This document shows positions 17,109 to 25,729 of a stretch of DNA of 64,000 nucleotides, piece by piece. A program made the position numbers and the translations under genes. The stretch spans positions 48,501-112,500 of the forward strand of contig NZ_SPHY01000005.1 of assembly GCF_004796535.1 (NCBI RefSeq), read 5' to 3'. The stretch's first letter is position 1. Each line of letters begins with the position of its first letter. The notes under the pieces were generated by a model. It was not told where the DNA came from and made no database searches. It saw nothing but the letters and a program-made list of their open reading frames with translations. The DNA comes from Sphingomonas flavalba (lineage in GTDB: Bacteria > Pseudomonadota > Alphaproteobacteria > Sphingomonadales > Sphingomonadaceae).

Positions 17109-19240
17109 CGGCGCCGGCCGGCCCGCGCCGGCTTTCGACCCGCATCGCCCTCATCCTGATCGCGCTGGCGGCGGCCGGGCTGTTCGCGCTCCACGCGCTC
17201 ACCTTTCCGCCGCCGCTCCCCGGCTATGCCGCCGTCCGCGCCGGCTGGCACCCGTCGGAAGCGTGGCTCTATGACCGCGACGGCCGGCTGCTCGACAGCA
17301 TCCGTGTCGACTATCGCGCCCGCCGCCTCGCCTGGGCGCCGCTCGACGCGGTGGCGCCGGTCGTCCGCGACACTATCGTCGTGGCGGAGGACCGGCGCTT
17401 CGCCAGCCATGGCGGCGTCGACTGGCTGGCCGCACTGTCGGCGGTGCGGGCGCGGCTGGCCGGGCGGCGTTCACGCGGCGCCTCGACCCTGTCGATGCAG
17501 GTCGCCGCCTTCCTGTCGCCCGGCCTCGCCGCGCCCGGTGCGCGCGGCTGGCGGGACAAGCTGCGCCAGATGCGCGCCGCCCGGGCGCTGGAAGGGGCGT
17601 GGAGCAAGGACCAGATCCTCGAAGCCTATCTGAACCTCGCCGGCTTCCGGGGGGAAAGCCAGGGCATCGCCGCTGCCGCCCTCGCCCTGTTCGGCAAGGC
17701 GCCGGACGCGCTCGGCCGCGCCGACGCGCTGGTGCTGGCGGCGCTGCTGCCCGAACCCGGCGGCACGGCGGATGCGGTGGCGCGCCGCGCCTGCGCGCTG
17801 GCGCCGGACGCCGATTGCGCCGCGCTGCGCGTCGCCGCCGCCGATGCGCTCGGCCCGGCGCGGGCGCTGGCGCTCGATCCCGGCCTTGCCCCGCATCTTG
17901 CCGTCCGGCTGCTGACCGGCGCGGGGATGAAGGTGACGACGACGCTCGACAGCCATGCCCAGCGCATCGCCATCGCCGCGCTCCGCCGCCAGCTTCAGGG
18001 CCTCGGCGCCACCCGCGTCCGCGACGGCGCGGTGATCGTCGTCGACAACGCGACCGGCGACGTGCTCGCCTATGTCGGCGGCGTCGGCGGGGCTTCTACC
18101 GCCGCGCAGGTCGACGGCGCCGCCGCCTACCGCCAGGCTGGGTCGACGCTGAAACCCTTCCTCTACGCCCAGGTGTTCGAGAAAGGCTATCTGACCCCGG
18201 CCTCGATCCTCGACGACAGCCCGGTCCAGCTCGACACCGCCTCCGGCCTCTACGTCCCCCAGAATTACGACCGCGCGTTCAAGGGGCCGGTGTCGGCCCG
18301 CACCGCCCTCGCCGGTTCGCTGAACGTCCCCGCCGTCCGCACCCTGCTGCTCGCCGGGGTGGAGGATTTCCGCGACCGGCTGTGGGACAGCGGCTATCGC
18401 GGGCTGACGGAGGACGGCGCCTATTACGGCTATTCGCTGGCGCTCGGCTCGGCGGAGGTGACGCTGCTCGAACAGGCGGCGGCCTATCGCGCGCTGGCCC
18501 GGGGCGGGCGCTGGGCGCCGCTGCGCCTGCGCGCTGGCGATCCCCACGGCACGCCCCGCGCCGTCTACACCCCCGCCGCCGCCTGGATGGTCGGCGACAT
18601 CCTCGCCGATTCGAACGCCCGCGCGCAAAGCTTCGGCCTCGATTCGGCGCTGCGCCTGCCGTTCTGGGCGGCGGCCAAGACCGGCACGTCGAAGGCCATG
18701 CGCGACAACTGGTGCATCGGCTATTCGGATCGCTTCACCGTTGCCGTCTGGGTCGGCAATCTCGAAGGGGATTCGATGCGCGCGGTGTCCGGCACCAGCG
18801 GCGCGGCGCCGGTCTGGCGGCAGGTGATGATGGCGCTCCACGCCGGCCGGCCCGGCCGGGCGCCGCCTGTGCCGCCGGGGGTGGAGGCACGCCGCGTTGC
18901 CTTCGCCGCCAACCTCGAACCGGCGCGCACCGATTATTTCCTGAAAGGAACGGGGCAAGCGGCCATCGCCGCCGCCCCCGCCGCCGCCCGCCGCCCGCGC
19001 ATCGTCAGCCCGGTCGGCGGCAGCGTCTATGCGCTCGATCCGGATATCCCGCCGGATCGCCAGCGCCTTGCCGTCGCGGTGGCGGGGGAGGTCGCCGGCC
19101 ACCGCCTGCTGCTCGACCGGCGCGATCTTGGCCCCGCCGATGCCGGTATCCAGCTTCTCCCCGCCCCCGGCGCCCACCGCTTGCAGCTGGTCGACCCCGG
19201 CGGCCGCGCCGTCGACACCATCCTGTTCACCGTCCGCTGA
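17105..19240 (+). CDS. pbpC: Penicillin-binding protein 1C
   Basis: A 711-residue bifunctional peptidoglycan synthase. One N-terminal membrane anchor (about 11-31), a GT51 glycosyltransferase domain with the catalytic EDRRF near residue 95, and a transpeptidase domain with the active-site STLK near 346, SLN near 402 and KTGTS near 525. A C-terminal domain (about 620-711) matches the BiPBP_C region that distinguishes PBP1C. It is translationally coupled to the alpha-2-macroglobulin gene; this conserved pair is thought to join protease trapping to repair of a breached wall. Confidence 0.95.
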   Translation: MTAPAGPRRLSTRIALILIALAAAGLFALHALTFPPPLPGYAAVRAGWHPSEAWLYDRDGRLLDSIRVDYRARRLAWAPLDAVAPVVRDTIVVAEDRRFASHGGVDWLAALSAVRARLAGRRSRGASTLSMQVAAFLSPGLAAPGARGWRDKLRQMRAARALEGAWSKDQILEAYLNLAGFRGESQGIAAAALALFGKAPDALGRADALVLAALLPEPGGTADAVARRACALAPDADCAALRVAAADALGPARALALDPGLAPHLAVRLLTGAGMKVTTTLDSHAQRIAIAALRRQLQGLGATRVRDGAVIVVDNATGDVLAYVGGVGGASTAAQVDGAAAYRQAGSTLKPFLYAQVFEKGYLTPASILDDSPVQLDTASGLYVPQNYDRAFKGPVSARTALAGSLNVPAVRTLLLAGVEDFRDRLWDSGYRGLTEDGAYYGYSLALGSAEVTLLEQAAAYRALARGGRWAPLRLRAGDPHGTPRAVYTPAAAWMVGDILADSNARAQSFGLDSALRLPFWAAAKTGTSKAMRDNWCIGYSDRFTVAVWVGNLEGDSMRAVSGTSGAAPVWRQVMMALHAGRPGRAPPVPPGVEARRVAFAANLEPARTDYFLKGTGQAAIAAAPAAARRPRIVSPVGGSVYALDPDIPPDRQRLAVAVAGEVAGHRLLLDRRDLGPADAGIQLLPAPGAHRLQLVDPGGRAVDTILFTVR

Positions 19241-19294
19241 CGGCGGCGGATCGGGCGTATTCACGCGGCGCCGATCCCGTTCTAAAGCCGTCCC

Positions 19295-20497
19295 ATGGCT
19301 TCCGCTCTTCCCCGTCCGCTCTCCGCCTTACGCAATTTTCTGGAGATGGAGGCGGCCGGCGGCATCCTGCTGATAGGCGCGGCGGCGGCGGCGCTGGTCG
19401 TTGCCAACGGTCCCGCCGCGCCCGGCTATTTCGCCTGGCTGCATCACGAAACCGGGCCGGTCCTCGCCGCCGCGCTCGGGCCGATGACCATCCATTTGTG
19501 GATCAACGACGCGCTGATGGCGCTGTTCTTCCTGCTCGTCGGGCTGGAGATCAAGCGGGAGTTCGTCGACGGCCAGCTCGCCCGCTGGGGTGACCGGATA
19601 TTGCCGATGCTCGCCGCCGCGGCCGGCATGGCGGTGCCGGCGCTGGTCTACCTGCTGGTCACCGGCGGCGATCCGGCGCTGCATTCCGGCTGGGCGGTGC
19701 CCGCCGCCACCGACATCGCCTTTGCCATCGGCGTGCTTGCCCTGCTCGGCACGCGCGCGCCGGCGTCGCTCAAGCTGTTCCTGACCACTGTCGCCATCGT
19801 CGACGATCTCGGCGCGGTGGCGATCATCGCCATCGCCTATACCGCCGGGCTGAACCTGCCGGCGCTCGGCGCGGCGCTGCTTATCCTCGCCGGCATGGCG
19901 GCGATGAACCGGCTCGGCGTGCGCGCGCTCGCGCCCTATATGCTCGGCTTCGCGCTGCTCTGGTTCGCCGTCCTCTCCTCCGGCGTCCACGCCACCGTCG
20001 CCGGAGTGCTCGCCGCCTTCGCCATCCCGGTCGATCGCACCCCCGCCGCGCCGGACGCGGTCGATTCGCCGCTCCACCGGCTCGAGCATGCGCTGCATCC
20101 CTGGGTCGCCTGGCTGATCGTGCCGCTGTTCGGCTTCGCCAATGCCGGTGTGTCGCTCGCTGGGGTCGGGCTGGCGACGCTGGCCCAGCCGCTGCCGCTC
20201 GGCATCGCGCTCGGCCTGTTCATTGGCAAGCAGGTCGGCATCTTCGCCGCCGTCCGCCTCGCCGTCGCCGCCGGCATCGCCGCCATGCCGGCCGGGGCAA
20301 GCTGGCGCCAGGTCCACGGCGTCGCGGTGCTCTGCGGCATCGGCTTCACGATGAGCCTGTTCATCGGCGGCCTCGCCTTCGCCGACCCGGCCCATGCCGA
20401 CGCGGTCAAGATCGGCGTGCTCGGCGGCTCGCTGCTGTCGGCGACGCTCGGCTTCCTGCTGCTGCGCTTCGCCCCCGCCGAACGGACCGCCGCCTGA
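19295..20497 (+). CDS. nhaA: Na+/H+ antiporter NhaA
   Basis: A 400-residue inner-membrane antiporter with about twelve spans that exchanges internal Na+ or Li+ for external protons and supports pH and salt homeostasis. The family core is present: the FFLLVGLEIKREFVDGQL segment near residue 75, AATDIAFAIGVLALLG near 135, and the ion-binding Asp pair in VAIVDDLGAVAI near 167. Length matches E. coli NhaA (388). The Shine-Dalgarno is poor. The stop overlaps the next start (TGATG), making a two-gene unit with the deacetylase. Confidence 0.96.
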   Translation: MASALPRPLSALRNFLEMEAAGGILLIGAAAAALVVANGPAAPGYFAWLHHETGPVLAAALGPMTIHLWINDALMALFFLLVGLEIKREFVDGQLARWGDRILPMLAAAAGMAVPALVYLLVTGGDPALHSGWAVPAATDIAFAIGVLALLGTRAPASLKLFLTTVAIVDDLGAVAIIAIAYTAGLNLPALGAALLILAGMAAMNRLGVRALAPYMLGFALLWFAVLSSGVHATVAGVLAAFAIPVDRTPAAPDAVDSPLHRLEHALHPWVAWLIVPLFGFANAGVSLAGVGLATLAQPLPLGIALGLFIGKQVGIFAAVRLAVAAGIAAMPAGASWRQVHGVAVLCGIGFTMSLFIGGLAFADPAHADAVKIGVLGGSLLSATLGFLLLRFAPAERTAA

Positions 20498-21498
20498 TGC
20501 GCCGCTTCATGGACAGCCGCCAGCTCGCCCACGCCCCGGCGCAGGAACTGCACAACGGCGCCTTCACCGCCTATGCCGAAACCCCGGCGCGCGCCCACGA
20601 CATCCTCGCCGCGATCGGCGCGGCGGAACCGGCGGCGGACCACGGCCTCGCCCCGATCGCCGCCGTCCACGCCGACGCCTATCTCGCCTTCCTCCAGACC
20701 GCCCATGCCCGCTGGCGCGCCGCCGACCGGCCCGGCGACGTCGGCGGCTATGTCTGGCCGGTGGCCCGCCGCCGCCCGCTCGCCCTCGACCGGATCGACG
20801 CGCTGGCCGGCCAGTTCAGCTTCGACGCCGCGACGCCGATCGCGGCGGGGACGTGGGACGGCGCCTATTGGAGCGCCCAGACGGCCTTGACCGCGCTCGA
20901 CGCCGTGCTCGCCGGCGACCGCGCCGCCTTCGCGCTCTGCCGCCCGCCCGGCCACCATGCCGGGGCCGACTATCTCGGCGGCTACTGCTACCTGAACAAC
21001 GCCGCCATCGCAGCAGAGGCGGCCACCGCCGCCGGCCGCCGCACCGCGATCCTCGATGTCGACTATCACCACGGCAATGGCACGCAGGATATCTTCTACG
21101 AACGCGGCGAGGTGTTCTTCGCCTCGCTCCACGCCGATCCGCGCACCGATTACCCGTTCTACTGGGGCCATGCCGACGAACGCGGCGCCGGCGCGGGCGC
21201 AGGCGCGACGCTGAACATCCCGCTCCCCCACGGCACCGGCATCGCCGCCTATCTGGCGGCGCTCGACACCGCGCTCGCCGCGCTCGCCGCCTTCGCGCCC
21301 GATCTGCTCGTCGTCAGCTTCGGTGCCGACACCTATGTCGGCGATCCGATCGCCCACCTCGCGCTGGAAACCGCGGATTTCACCCCGCTCGCCGCCCGCA
21401 TCGCCGCTCTTGCCGTCCCGACGCTGGTCGTCATGGAAGGCGGCTACGCGGTCGACGCCCTCGGCCTGAACGTCGCCGCCTTCCTCGCCGGCTTCTGA
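20497..21498 (+). CDS. HDAC-family deacetylase (acetylpolyamine amidohydrolase-like)
   Basis: A 333-residue zinc-dependent deacetylase of the arginase/HDAC fold. Active-site sequences are intact: RPPGHHA, YLNNAAIAA, the metal-binding DVDYHHGNGTQD near residue 187, SFGADTY, and a late EGGYAVD. Bacterial relatives act on acetylated polyamines or other small N-acetyl amines; protein deacetylation cannot be excluded. No signal peptide, so cytoplasmic. Coupled to nhaA through a one-base overlap. Confidence 0.9.
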   Translation: MRRFMDSRQLAHAPAQELHNGAFTAYAETPARAHDILAAIGAAEPAADHGLAPIAAVHADAYLAFLQTAHARWRAADRPGDVGGYVWPVARRRPLALDRIDALAGQFSFDAATPIAAGTWDGAYWSAQTALTALDAVLAGDRAAFALCRPPGHHAGADYLGGYCYLNNAAIAAEAATAAGRRTAILDVDYHHGNGTQDIFYERGEVFFASLHADPRTDYPFYWGHADERGAGAGAGATLNIPLPHGTGIAAYLAALDTALAALAAFAPDLLVVSFGADTYVGDPIAHLALETADFTPLAARIAALAVPTLVVMEGGYAVDALGLNVAAFLAGF

Positions 21499-21503
21499 GC
21501 AGG

Positions 21504-21532
21504 AAAAAGGGCGGCCCGCACCCGGACCGCCC
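21504..21532 (-). terminator. Rho-independent terminator of the sucC-etfBA unit
   Basis: A GGGCGG/CCGCCC stem (21509-21514 with 21527-21532, extended by CC/GG around a bulge) is followed on the minus strand by TTTTT. It lies 25 bases beyond the etfA stop. On the plus strand there is no U-run, so it is mainly an etfA terminator, though the hairpin may also slow transcription from the deacetylase gene. Confidence 0.7.
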
Positions 21533-21557
21533 CCATTCCTTCGCAAGCCGCGCCGGT

Positions 21558-22487
21558 TCAGATCTTGCCGGTCAGCTCCGGCACCGCCTTGAACAGGTCG
21601 GCGACTAGGCCGATGTCGGCGATCTGGAAGATCGGCGCGTCCTCGTCCTTGTTGATCGCGATGATCGTCTTGGAATCCTTCATCCCCGCCAGATGCTGGA
21701 TCGCGCCGGAAATGCCGATCGCGATATAGACTTCCGGGGCGACGATCTTGCCGGTCTGGCCGACCTGATAGTCGTTGGGGACATAGCCCGCGTCCACCGC
21801 CGCGCGCGATGCGCCGACGGCGGCGCCCAGCTTGTCGGCCAGCGGCTCGATGATCGTCTTGAAATTCTCGCCGTTCTGGAGGGCGCGCCCGCCGGACACG
21901 ATCACCTTGGCGCTGGTCAGCTCCGGCCGCTCCGACTTGGAGATTTCGGCGCCGACGAAGCGCGACAGCCCCTTGTCGCCGGTCGACGCCACCGCCTCTA
22001 CGGTGCCGGACCCGCCGTCCCTCGCCGCCTTGTCGAAGGCGGTGGTGCGCACGGTGATCACCTTCTTCGCATCGCTCGACTGGACGGTGGCGATCGCGTT
22101 GCCGGCGTAGGTCGGCCGGGTGAAGGTGTCGGCGCTCTCGATCGACAGGATGTCGGAAATCTGCATCACGTCGAGCAGCGCGGCGACGCGTGGCGCGATG
22201 TTCTTGGCGTTGGACGTGGCCGGCGCGACGAACGCGTCGTGGCTGCCCATCAGCTCCACCACCAGCGGCGCGACATTCTCGGCCAGCGCATGGTCGAACG
22301 CCGCGTCGTCGGCGACATGGACCTTACCGACGCCGGCGATCTTCGCCGCCGCCTCGGCAACCCCGCCGACGCCCTTGCCGGCGACCAGCAGGTGGACCTC
22401 GCCCAGCTTCGCCGCCGCCGTCACCGCGCTCAGCGTCGCGTCCTTGATCGCTCCGCCGTCATGCTCAACCCAAACCAGCGTCTTCAT
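21558..22487 (-). CDS. etfA: Electron transfer flavoprotein alpha subunit
   Basis: A 309-residue FAD-carrying subunit of ETF, which accepts electrons from acyl-CoA and other dehydrogenases and passes them to the quinone pool. It opens with the family's [18 protein letters not shown] segment. The C-terminal FAD-binding part is recognisable ([19 protein letters not shown] near 235, then [20 protein letters not shown]). The start overlaps the etfB stop by four bases. Confidence 0.97.
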   Translation of the reverse strand: MKTLVWVEHDGGAIKDATLSAVTAAAKLGEVHLLVAGKGVGGVAEAAAKIAGVGKVHVADDAAFDHALAENVAPLVVELMGSHDAFVAPATSNAKNIAPRVAALLDVMQISDILSIESADTFTRPTYAGNAIATVQSSDAKKVITVRTTAFDKAARDGGSGTVEAVASTGDKGLSRFVGAEISKSERPELTSAKVIVSGGRALQNGENFKTIIEPLADKLGAAVGASRAAVDAGYVPNDYQVGQTGKIVAPEVYIAIGISGAIQHLAGMKDSKTIIAINKDEDAPIFQIADIGLVADLFKAVPELTGKI

Positions 22488-23233
22488 GCGACCACTCCCA
22501 GCGCCTTCAGCTTCGCAACCAGCTCGTCGACATCGGCAACCTTGGCGCCGGCCACCCGCTTCGGCGGCTCGGCGACGCTCAGCGTCTTCAGGCGCGGGGC
22601 CACGTCGACGCCGTAATCGGCCGGCGCCTTGGTCGCCAGCGGCTTGGACTTCGCCTTCATGATGTTGGGTAGCGACGCGTAACGCGGCTCGTTCAGGCGC
22701 AGGTCGGTGGTGACGATCGCGGGCGTGTTCAGCGCCACCGTCTCCAGCCCGCCGTCGACCTCGCGGGTGACGTTGACCGTGTCGCCGTCGACCTCGACCT
22801 TCGACGCGAACGTGCCCTGGCCCCAGCCGAGCAGCGCCGCCAGCATCTGGCCGGTCTGGTTCGAATCGTCGTCGATCGCCTGCTTGCCGAGGATCACCAG
22901 CCCTGGCGCTTCCTCGTCCGCCACCTTGGCGAGCAGCTTGGCGACGCCCAGCGGCTCGACCTCGTCGTCGGTCTGGATCAGGATCGCGCGGTCGGCGCCC
23001 ATGGCAAGGGCGGTGCGCAGCGTCTCCTGCGCCTTGGCCGGGCCGATCGACACCGCGACGATCTCGCTCGCCACGCCCTTTTCCTTCAGGCGGATCGCTT
23101 CCTCGACCGCGATCTCGTCGAACGGGTTCATGCTCATCTTGACGTTCGACAGGTCGACGCCCGTCCCGTCCGCCTTGACCCGCGGCTTGACGTTGTAATC
23201 GATCACCCGCTTCACGGGCACGAGAATCTTCAT
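22484..23233 (-). CDS. etfB: Electron transfer flavoprotein beta subunit
   Basis: 249 residues; binds AMP and partners EtfA. It begins [17 protein letters not shown], typical of the family, and contains the signature [16 protein letters not shown] region near 125. The ATG at 23233 has GGGAGA about five bases upstream; longer in-frame reading up to 23272 adds a non-conserved tail and overlaps the previous gene. The region upstream is shared with a small membrane protein gene whose stop is two bases away. Confidence 0.97.
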   Translation of the reverse strand: MKILVPVKRVIDYNVKPRVKADGTGVDLSNVKMSMNPFDEIAVEEAIRLKEKGVASEIVAVSIGPAKAQETLRTALAMGADRAILIQTDDEVEPLGVAKLLAKVADEEAPGLVILGKQAIDDDSNQTGQMLAALLGWGQGTFASKVEVDGDTVNVTREVDGGLETVALNTPAIVTTDLRLNEPRYASLPNIMKAKSKPLATKAPADYGVDVAPRLKTLSVAEPPKRVAGAKVADVDELVAKLKALGVVA

Positions 23234-23234
23234 G

Positions 23235-23549
23235 TCATTCTCCCACTCGTCCGGCCCCGGACTGCGCGCCACCCCATTTCAATGCAAGCGTGGAGGCTGC
23301 CACCGCAACCAGACCCAATAAGAAAAGCACCGTTGCCGCGATCAGCGCGAAAGCGGTCGCCTGCCCCTCCAATACGCCGTCGGCCGGCGTCGGGCCGGCT
23401 GTCCAACCCAGATAGAGGTTGATCGGCAGCAGGGCGGAAATCCCCGCCAAGCTGCACCGCGTGCCCGCCCGGCCGAACCGCCCCGCCGCCAGCGGCACGG
23501 CGACAATCGCCGCGCCCGCCGCCAGCAGGGCAAGGTCGGCCGGCGTCAT
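23235..23549 (-). CDS. Small membrane protein between sucC and etfB, function unknown
   Basis: 104 residues with three hydrophobic segments (about 6-22, 35-49 and 65-92), so a small inner-membrane protein. I do not recognise a family. Its ATG overlaps the sucC stop (ATGA) and its stop is one base before the etfB start codon, so it is translated as part of the same operon. This arrangement makes it a likely real gene despite its size. Confidence 0.7.
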   Translation of the reverse strand: MTPADLALLAAGAAIVAVPLAAGRFGRAGTRCSLAGISALLPINLYLGWTAGPTPADGVLEGQATAFALIAATVLFLLGLVAVAASTLALKWGGAQSGAGRVGE

Positions 23550-24745
23550 CAGGCCGCCTTCACCTCGGCGACGATCTTCTTCGCCGCGTCGCCCAGGTCG
23601 TTGGCGGCGACGATCGGCAGGCCGGACCCGGCAAGGATCTCCTTGCCCTTTTCGACATTGGTGCCTTCCAGCCGGACGACCAGCGGCACCGACAGATTCA
23701 CTTCCTTGGCCGCGGCGATGATGCCTTCGGCGATGATATCGCAGCGCATGATTCCGCCGAAGATGTTGACGAGAATGCCCTTCACCGCCGGGTCGGACAG
23801 GATGATCTTGAACGCCGCCGTCACCTTCTCGGTGCTGGCGCCGCCGCCGACGTCGAGGAAATTGGCCGGGAACATCCCGTTCAGTTTGATGATGTCCATC
23901 GTCGCCATCGCCAGCCCGGCGCCGTTGACCATGCAGCCGATGTCGCCGTCCAGCTTGATATAGGCCAGGTCGTATTTGCTGGCCTCCAGCTCCATCGGGT
24001 CTTCCTCGGTCTCGTCGCGCAGCGCCAGCAGGTCCTTGTGGCGGAAGGCGGCGTTGGAATCGAAACCGACCTTGGCGTCCAGCACCATCAGCTTGCCGTC
24101 GTCGGTCACCGCCAGCGGGTTGATCTCGATCTGCGCGGCGTCGGTGCCGAGGAACGTGTCATACACCTTGCCGGCCAGGCTCTGCGCCTGCTTGGCAAGG
24201 TCGCCGGTCAGGCCCAGCGCCTTGGCGACGGCGCGGCCGTGATGCGGCATGAAACCGGTCGCCGGGTCGACGCTGAAGGTGTGGATCTTTTCCGGCGTGT
24301 CATGGGCGACGGTCTCGATGTCCATGCCGCCCTCGGTCGACACGACGAAGGCGACGCGCCCGGTCGCACGGTCGACGAGCAGCGCCAGGTAGAATTCCTT
24401 GGCGATATCGACGCCGTCGGTCACGTACAGGCGGTTGACCTGCTTGCCCTGCTCGCCGGTCTGCACGGTGACCAGCGTGTTGCCCAGCATCTCGCTCGCC
24501 GCCGCGCGCACCTCGTCGGCGGTCCTGGCCAGCCGCACGCCGCCCTTGGCCTCGGCCGGCAGCTCCTTGAACTTGCCCTTGCCGCGCCCGCCGGCGTGGA
24601 TCTGCGCCTTCACGACATACAGCGGCCCCGGCAGCTTGCCGGCGGCGGCCACCGCCTCATCCACGCTCAGCGCCGCATAGCCGGCCGGAACCGGTACGCC
24701 GAACTTCGCCAGCAATTCTTTCGCCTGATATTCGTGGATGTTCAT
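23549..24745 (-). CDS. sucC: Succinyl-CoA synthetase beta subunit
   Basis: A 398-residue TCA-cycle enzyme subunit that couples succinyl-CoA cleavage to nucleotide triphosphate formation. It starts with the invariant [16 protein letters not shown] and contains the ATP-grasp segment [10 protein letters not shown] near 46 and the C-terminal [16 protein letters not shown] and [10 protein letters not shown] motifs. The ATG at 24745 is preferred over an upstream in-frame start because the conserved N terminus begins there. Its partner sucD is not adjacent and not in the window. Confidence 0.97.
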   Translation of the reverse strand: MNIHEYQAKELLAKFGVPVPAGYAALSVDEAVAAAGKLPGPLYVVKAQIHAGGRGKGKFKELPAEAKGGVRLARTADEVRAAASEMLGNTLVTVQTGEQGKQVNRLYVTDGVDIAKEFYLALLVDRATGRVAFVVSTEGGMDIETVAHDTPEKIHTFSVDPATGFMPHHGRAVAKALGLTGDLAKQAQSLAGKVYDTFLGTDAAQIEINPLAVTDDGKLMVLDAKVGFDSNAAFRHKDLLALRDETEEDPMELEASKYDLAYIKLDGDIGCMVNGAGLAMATMDIIKLNGMFPANFLDVGGGASTEKVTAAFKIILSDPAVKGILVNIFGGIMRCDIIAEGIIAAAKEVNLSVPLVVRLEGTNVEKGKEILAGSGLPIVAANDLGDAAKKIVAEVKAA

Positions 24746-24854
24746 CTCGGCCGCACTTCCGCTCTGGTTGTTGGGGAGTCGCGAGCGGCTAAAGCATAGC
24801 TTGGCCGTCAAGGAAACCCCGTCGGCCCGGCCCGCGCCCTTCCGGGCGCCGCCG

Positions 24855-25148
24855 TCAGCCCCCGATCGCGCAGCGCAGCGCGGCCCGCCCGGTGACGGAC
24901 AGGATTTCCGGGTCGTCCAGCGCGCGCAACGCGTGCAGGAAGGCGCTCACCGACCGCGCCTGCCCGGCCTGCTTCAGCCCGCCGAGTCGGCGAAGCTGCG
25001 CCGTCGACAGCCGATCGACCATCCGCCCGGCCATGCAGGTCGCGACGCGCGGCGACAGGCCGGCGTCGATCAGCGCGGACCGCACCCGCGATTCGGGCGA
25101 CGCGCACGCGGAGAGGAGGAGTAGCGGCGCCAGCGAAAGCGCGCGCAT
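24855..25148 (-). CDS. Small lipoprotein of unknown function
   Basis: 97 residues with a lipoprotein signal (LLLLSAC; Cys near residue 14) and a short helical mature part containing [21 protein letters not shown]. This resembles the small stress-type lipoproteins common in sphingomonads, but no named domain is recognised. It directly follows the LOG-family gene on the same strand (two-base gap), so it is probably the last gene of the crtY unit. Confidence 0.7.
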   Translation of the reverse strand: MRALSLAPLLLLSACASPESRVRSALIDAGLSPRVATCMAGRMVDRLSTAQLRRLGGLKQAGQARSVSAFLHALRALDDPEILSVTGRAALRCAIGG

Positions 25149-25150
25149 CG

Positions 25151-25729
25151 TCACAGGTCCTTGCGGCCGATCCACTTGCCGACCTGCGGCGGAACATAGT
25201 CGCCGATCCGGTCGATCAGGTCGGCGACCGCCTCGACCTCGATCAGCATCGCGCGGTGCTCGGCGGTCAGGAAGCCGTGCGCGACGGCACCGTCGAGGAA
25301 GGCGATCAGCTCGTCATAGTAACCGGCGACGTTGATCAGCGCGCACGGCTTGGCGTGCCAGCCCAGCTGGCCCCAGGTCCACGCCTCGAACAATTCCTCC
25401 AGCGTGCCGAGGCCGCCGGGCAGGGCGACGAAGGCGTCGGCCTTCTCCGCCATCAACGCCTTGCGCGCGTGCATGTTGGCGGTGACGTGCAGTTCGGTGC
25501 AGCCGGGGTGGGCCAGCTCGCGGTCGACCAGCGCCTGCGGGATTACGCCGATCACCTCGCCGCCGGCGGCGATCGCCGCGTCGGCCAGCACCGCCATCAA
25601 GCCGATATTGCCGCCGCCGTAGACCAGGCCGATGCCGGCCTCGGCCAGCTGGCGGCCCACCGCTTCGGCCGCCGCCGCGAAAGCCGGTTCGAACCCGCTG
25701 CTCGACCCGCAATAAACCGCGATCCGCAT
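25151..25729 (-). CDS. LOG-family nucleotide phosphoribohydrolase (TIGR00730)
   Basis: 192 residues, Rossmann-like. It opens MRIAVYCGSSSG and has VYGGGNIGLMAVLA near 40 and the family signature PGGLGTLEELFE near 98. Members cleave ribose 5-phosphate from nucleoside monophosphates; the plant-type name is cytokinin riboside 5'-monophosphate phosphoribohydrolase, and many bacterial members act on AMP or purine monophosphates. The ATG at 25729 overlaps the crtY TAA (TAATG). The longer in-frame reading to 26158 lies wholly inside crtY and is rejected. Confidence 0.9.
   Translation of the reverse strand: MRIAVYCGSSSGFEPAFAAAAEAVGRQLAEAGIGLVYGGGNIGLMAVLADAAIAAGGEVIGVIPQALVDRELAHPGCTELHVTANMHARKALMAEKADAFVALPGGLGTLEELFEAWTWGQLGWHAKPCALINVAGYYDELIAFLDGAVAHGFLTAEHRAMLIEVEAVADLIDRIGDYVPPQVGKWIGRKDL

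Noticed and set aside
17599..19593. A 664-codon plus-strand frame overlapping pbpC and nhaA
   Set aside because: Out-of-frame reading of pbpC running on into nhaA, without motifs.
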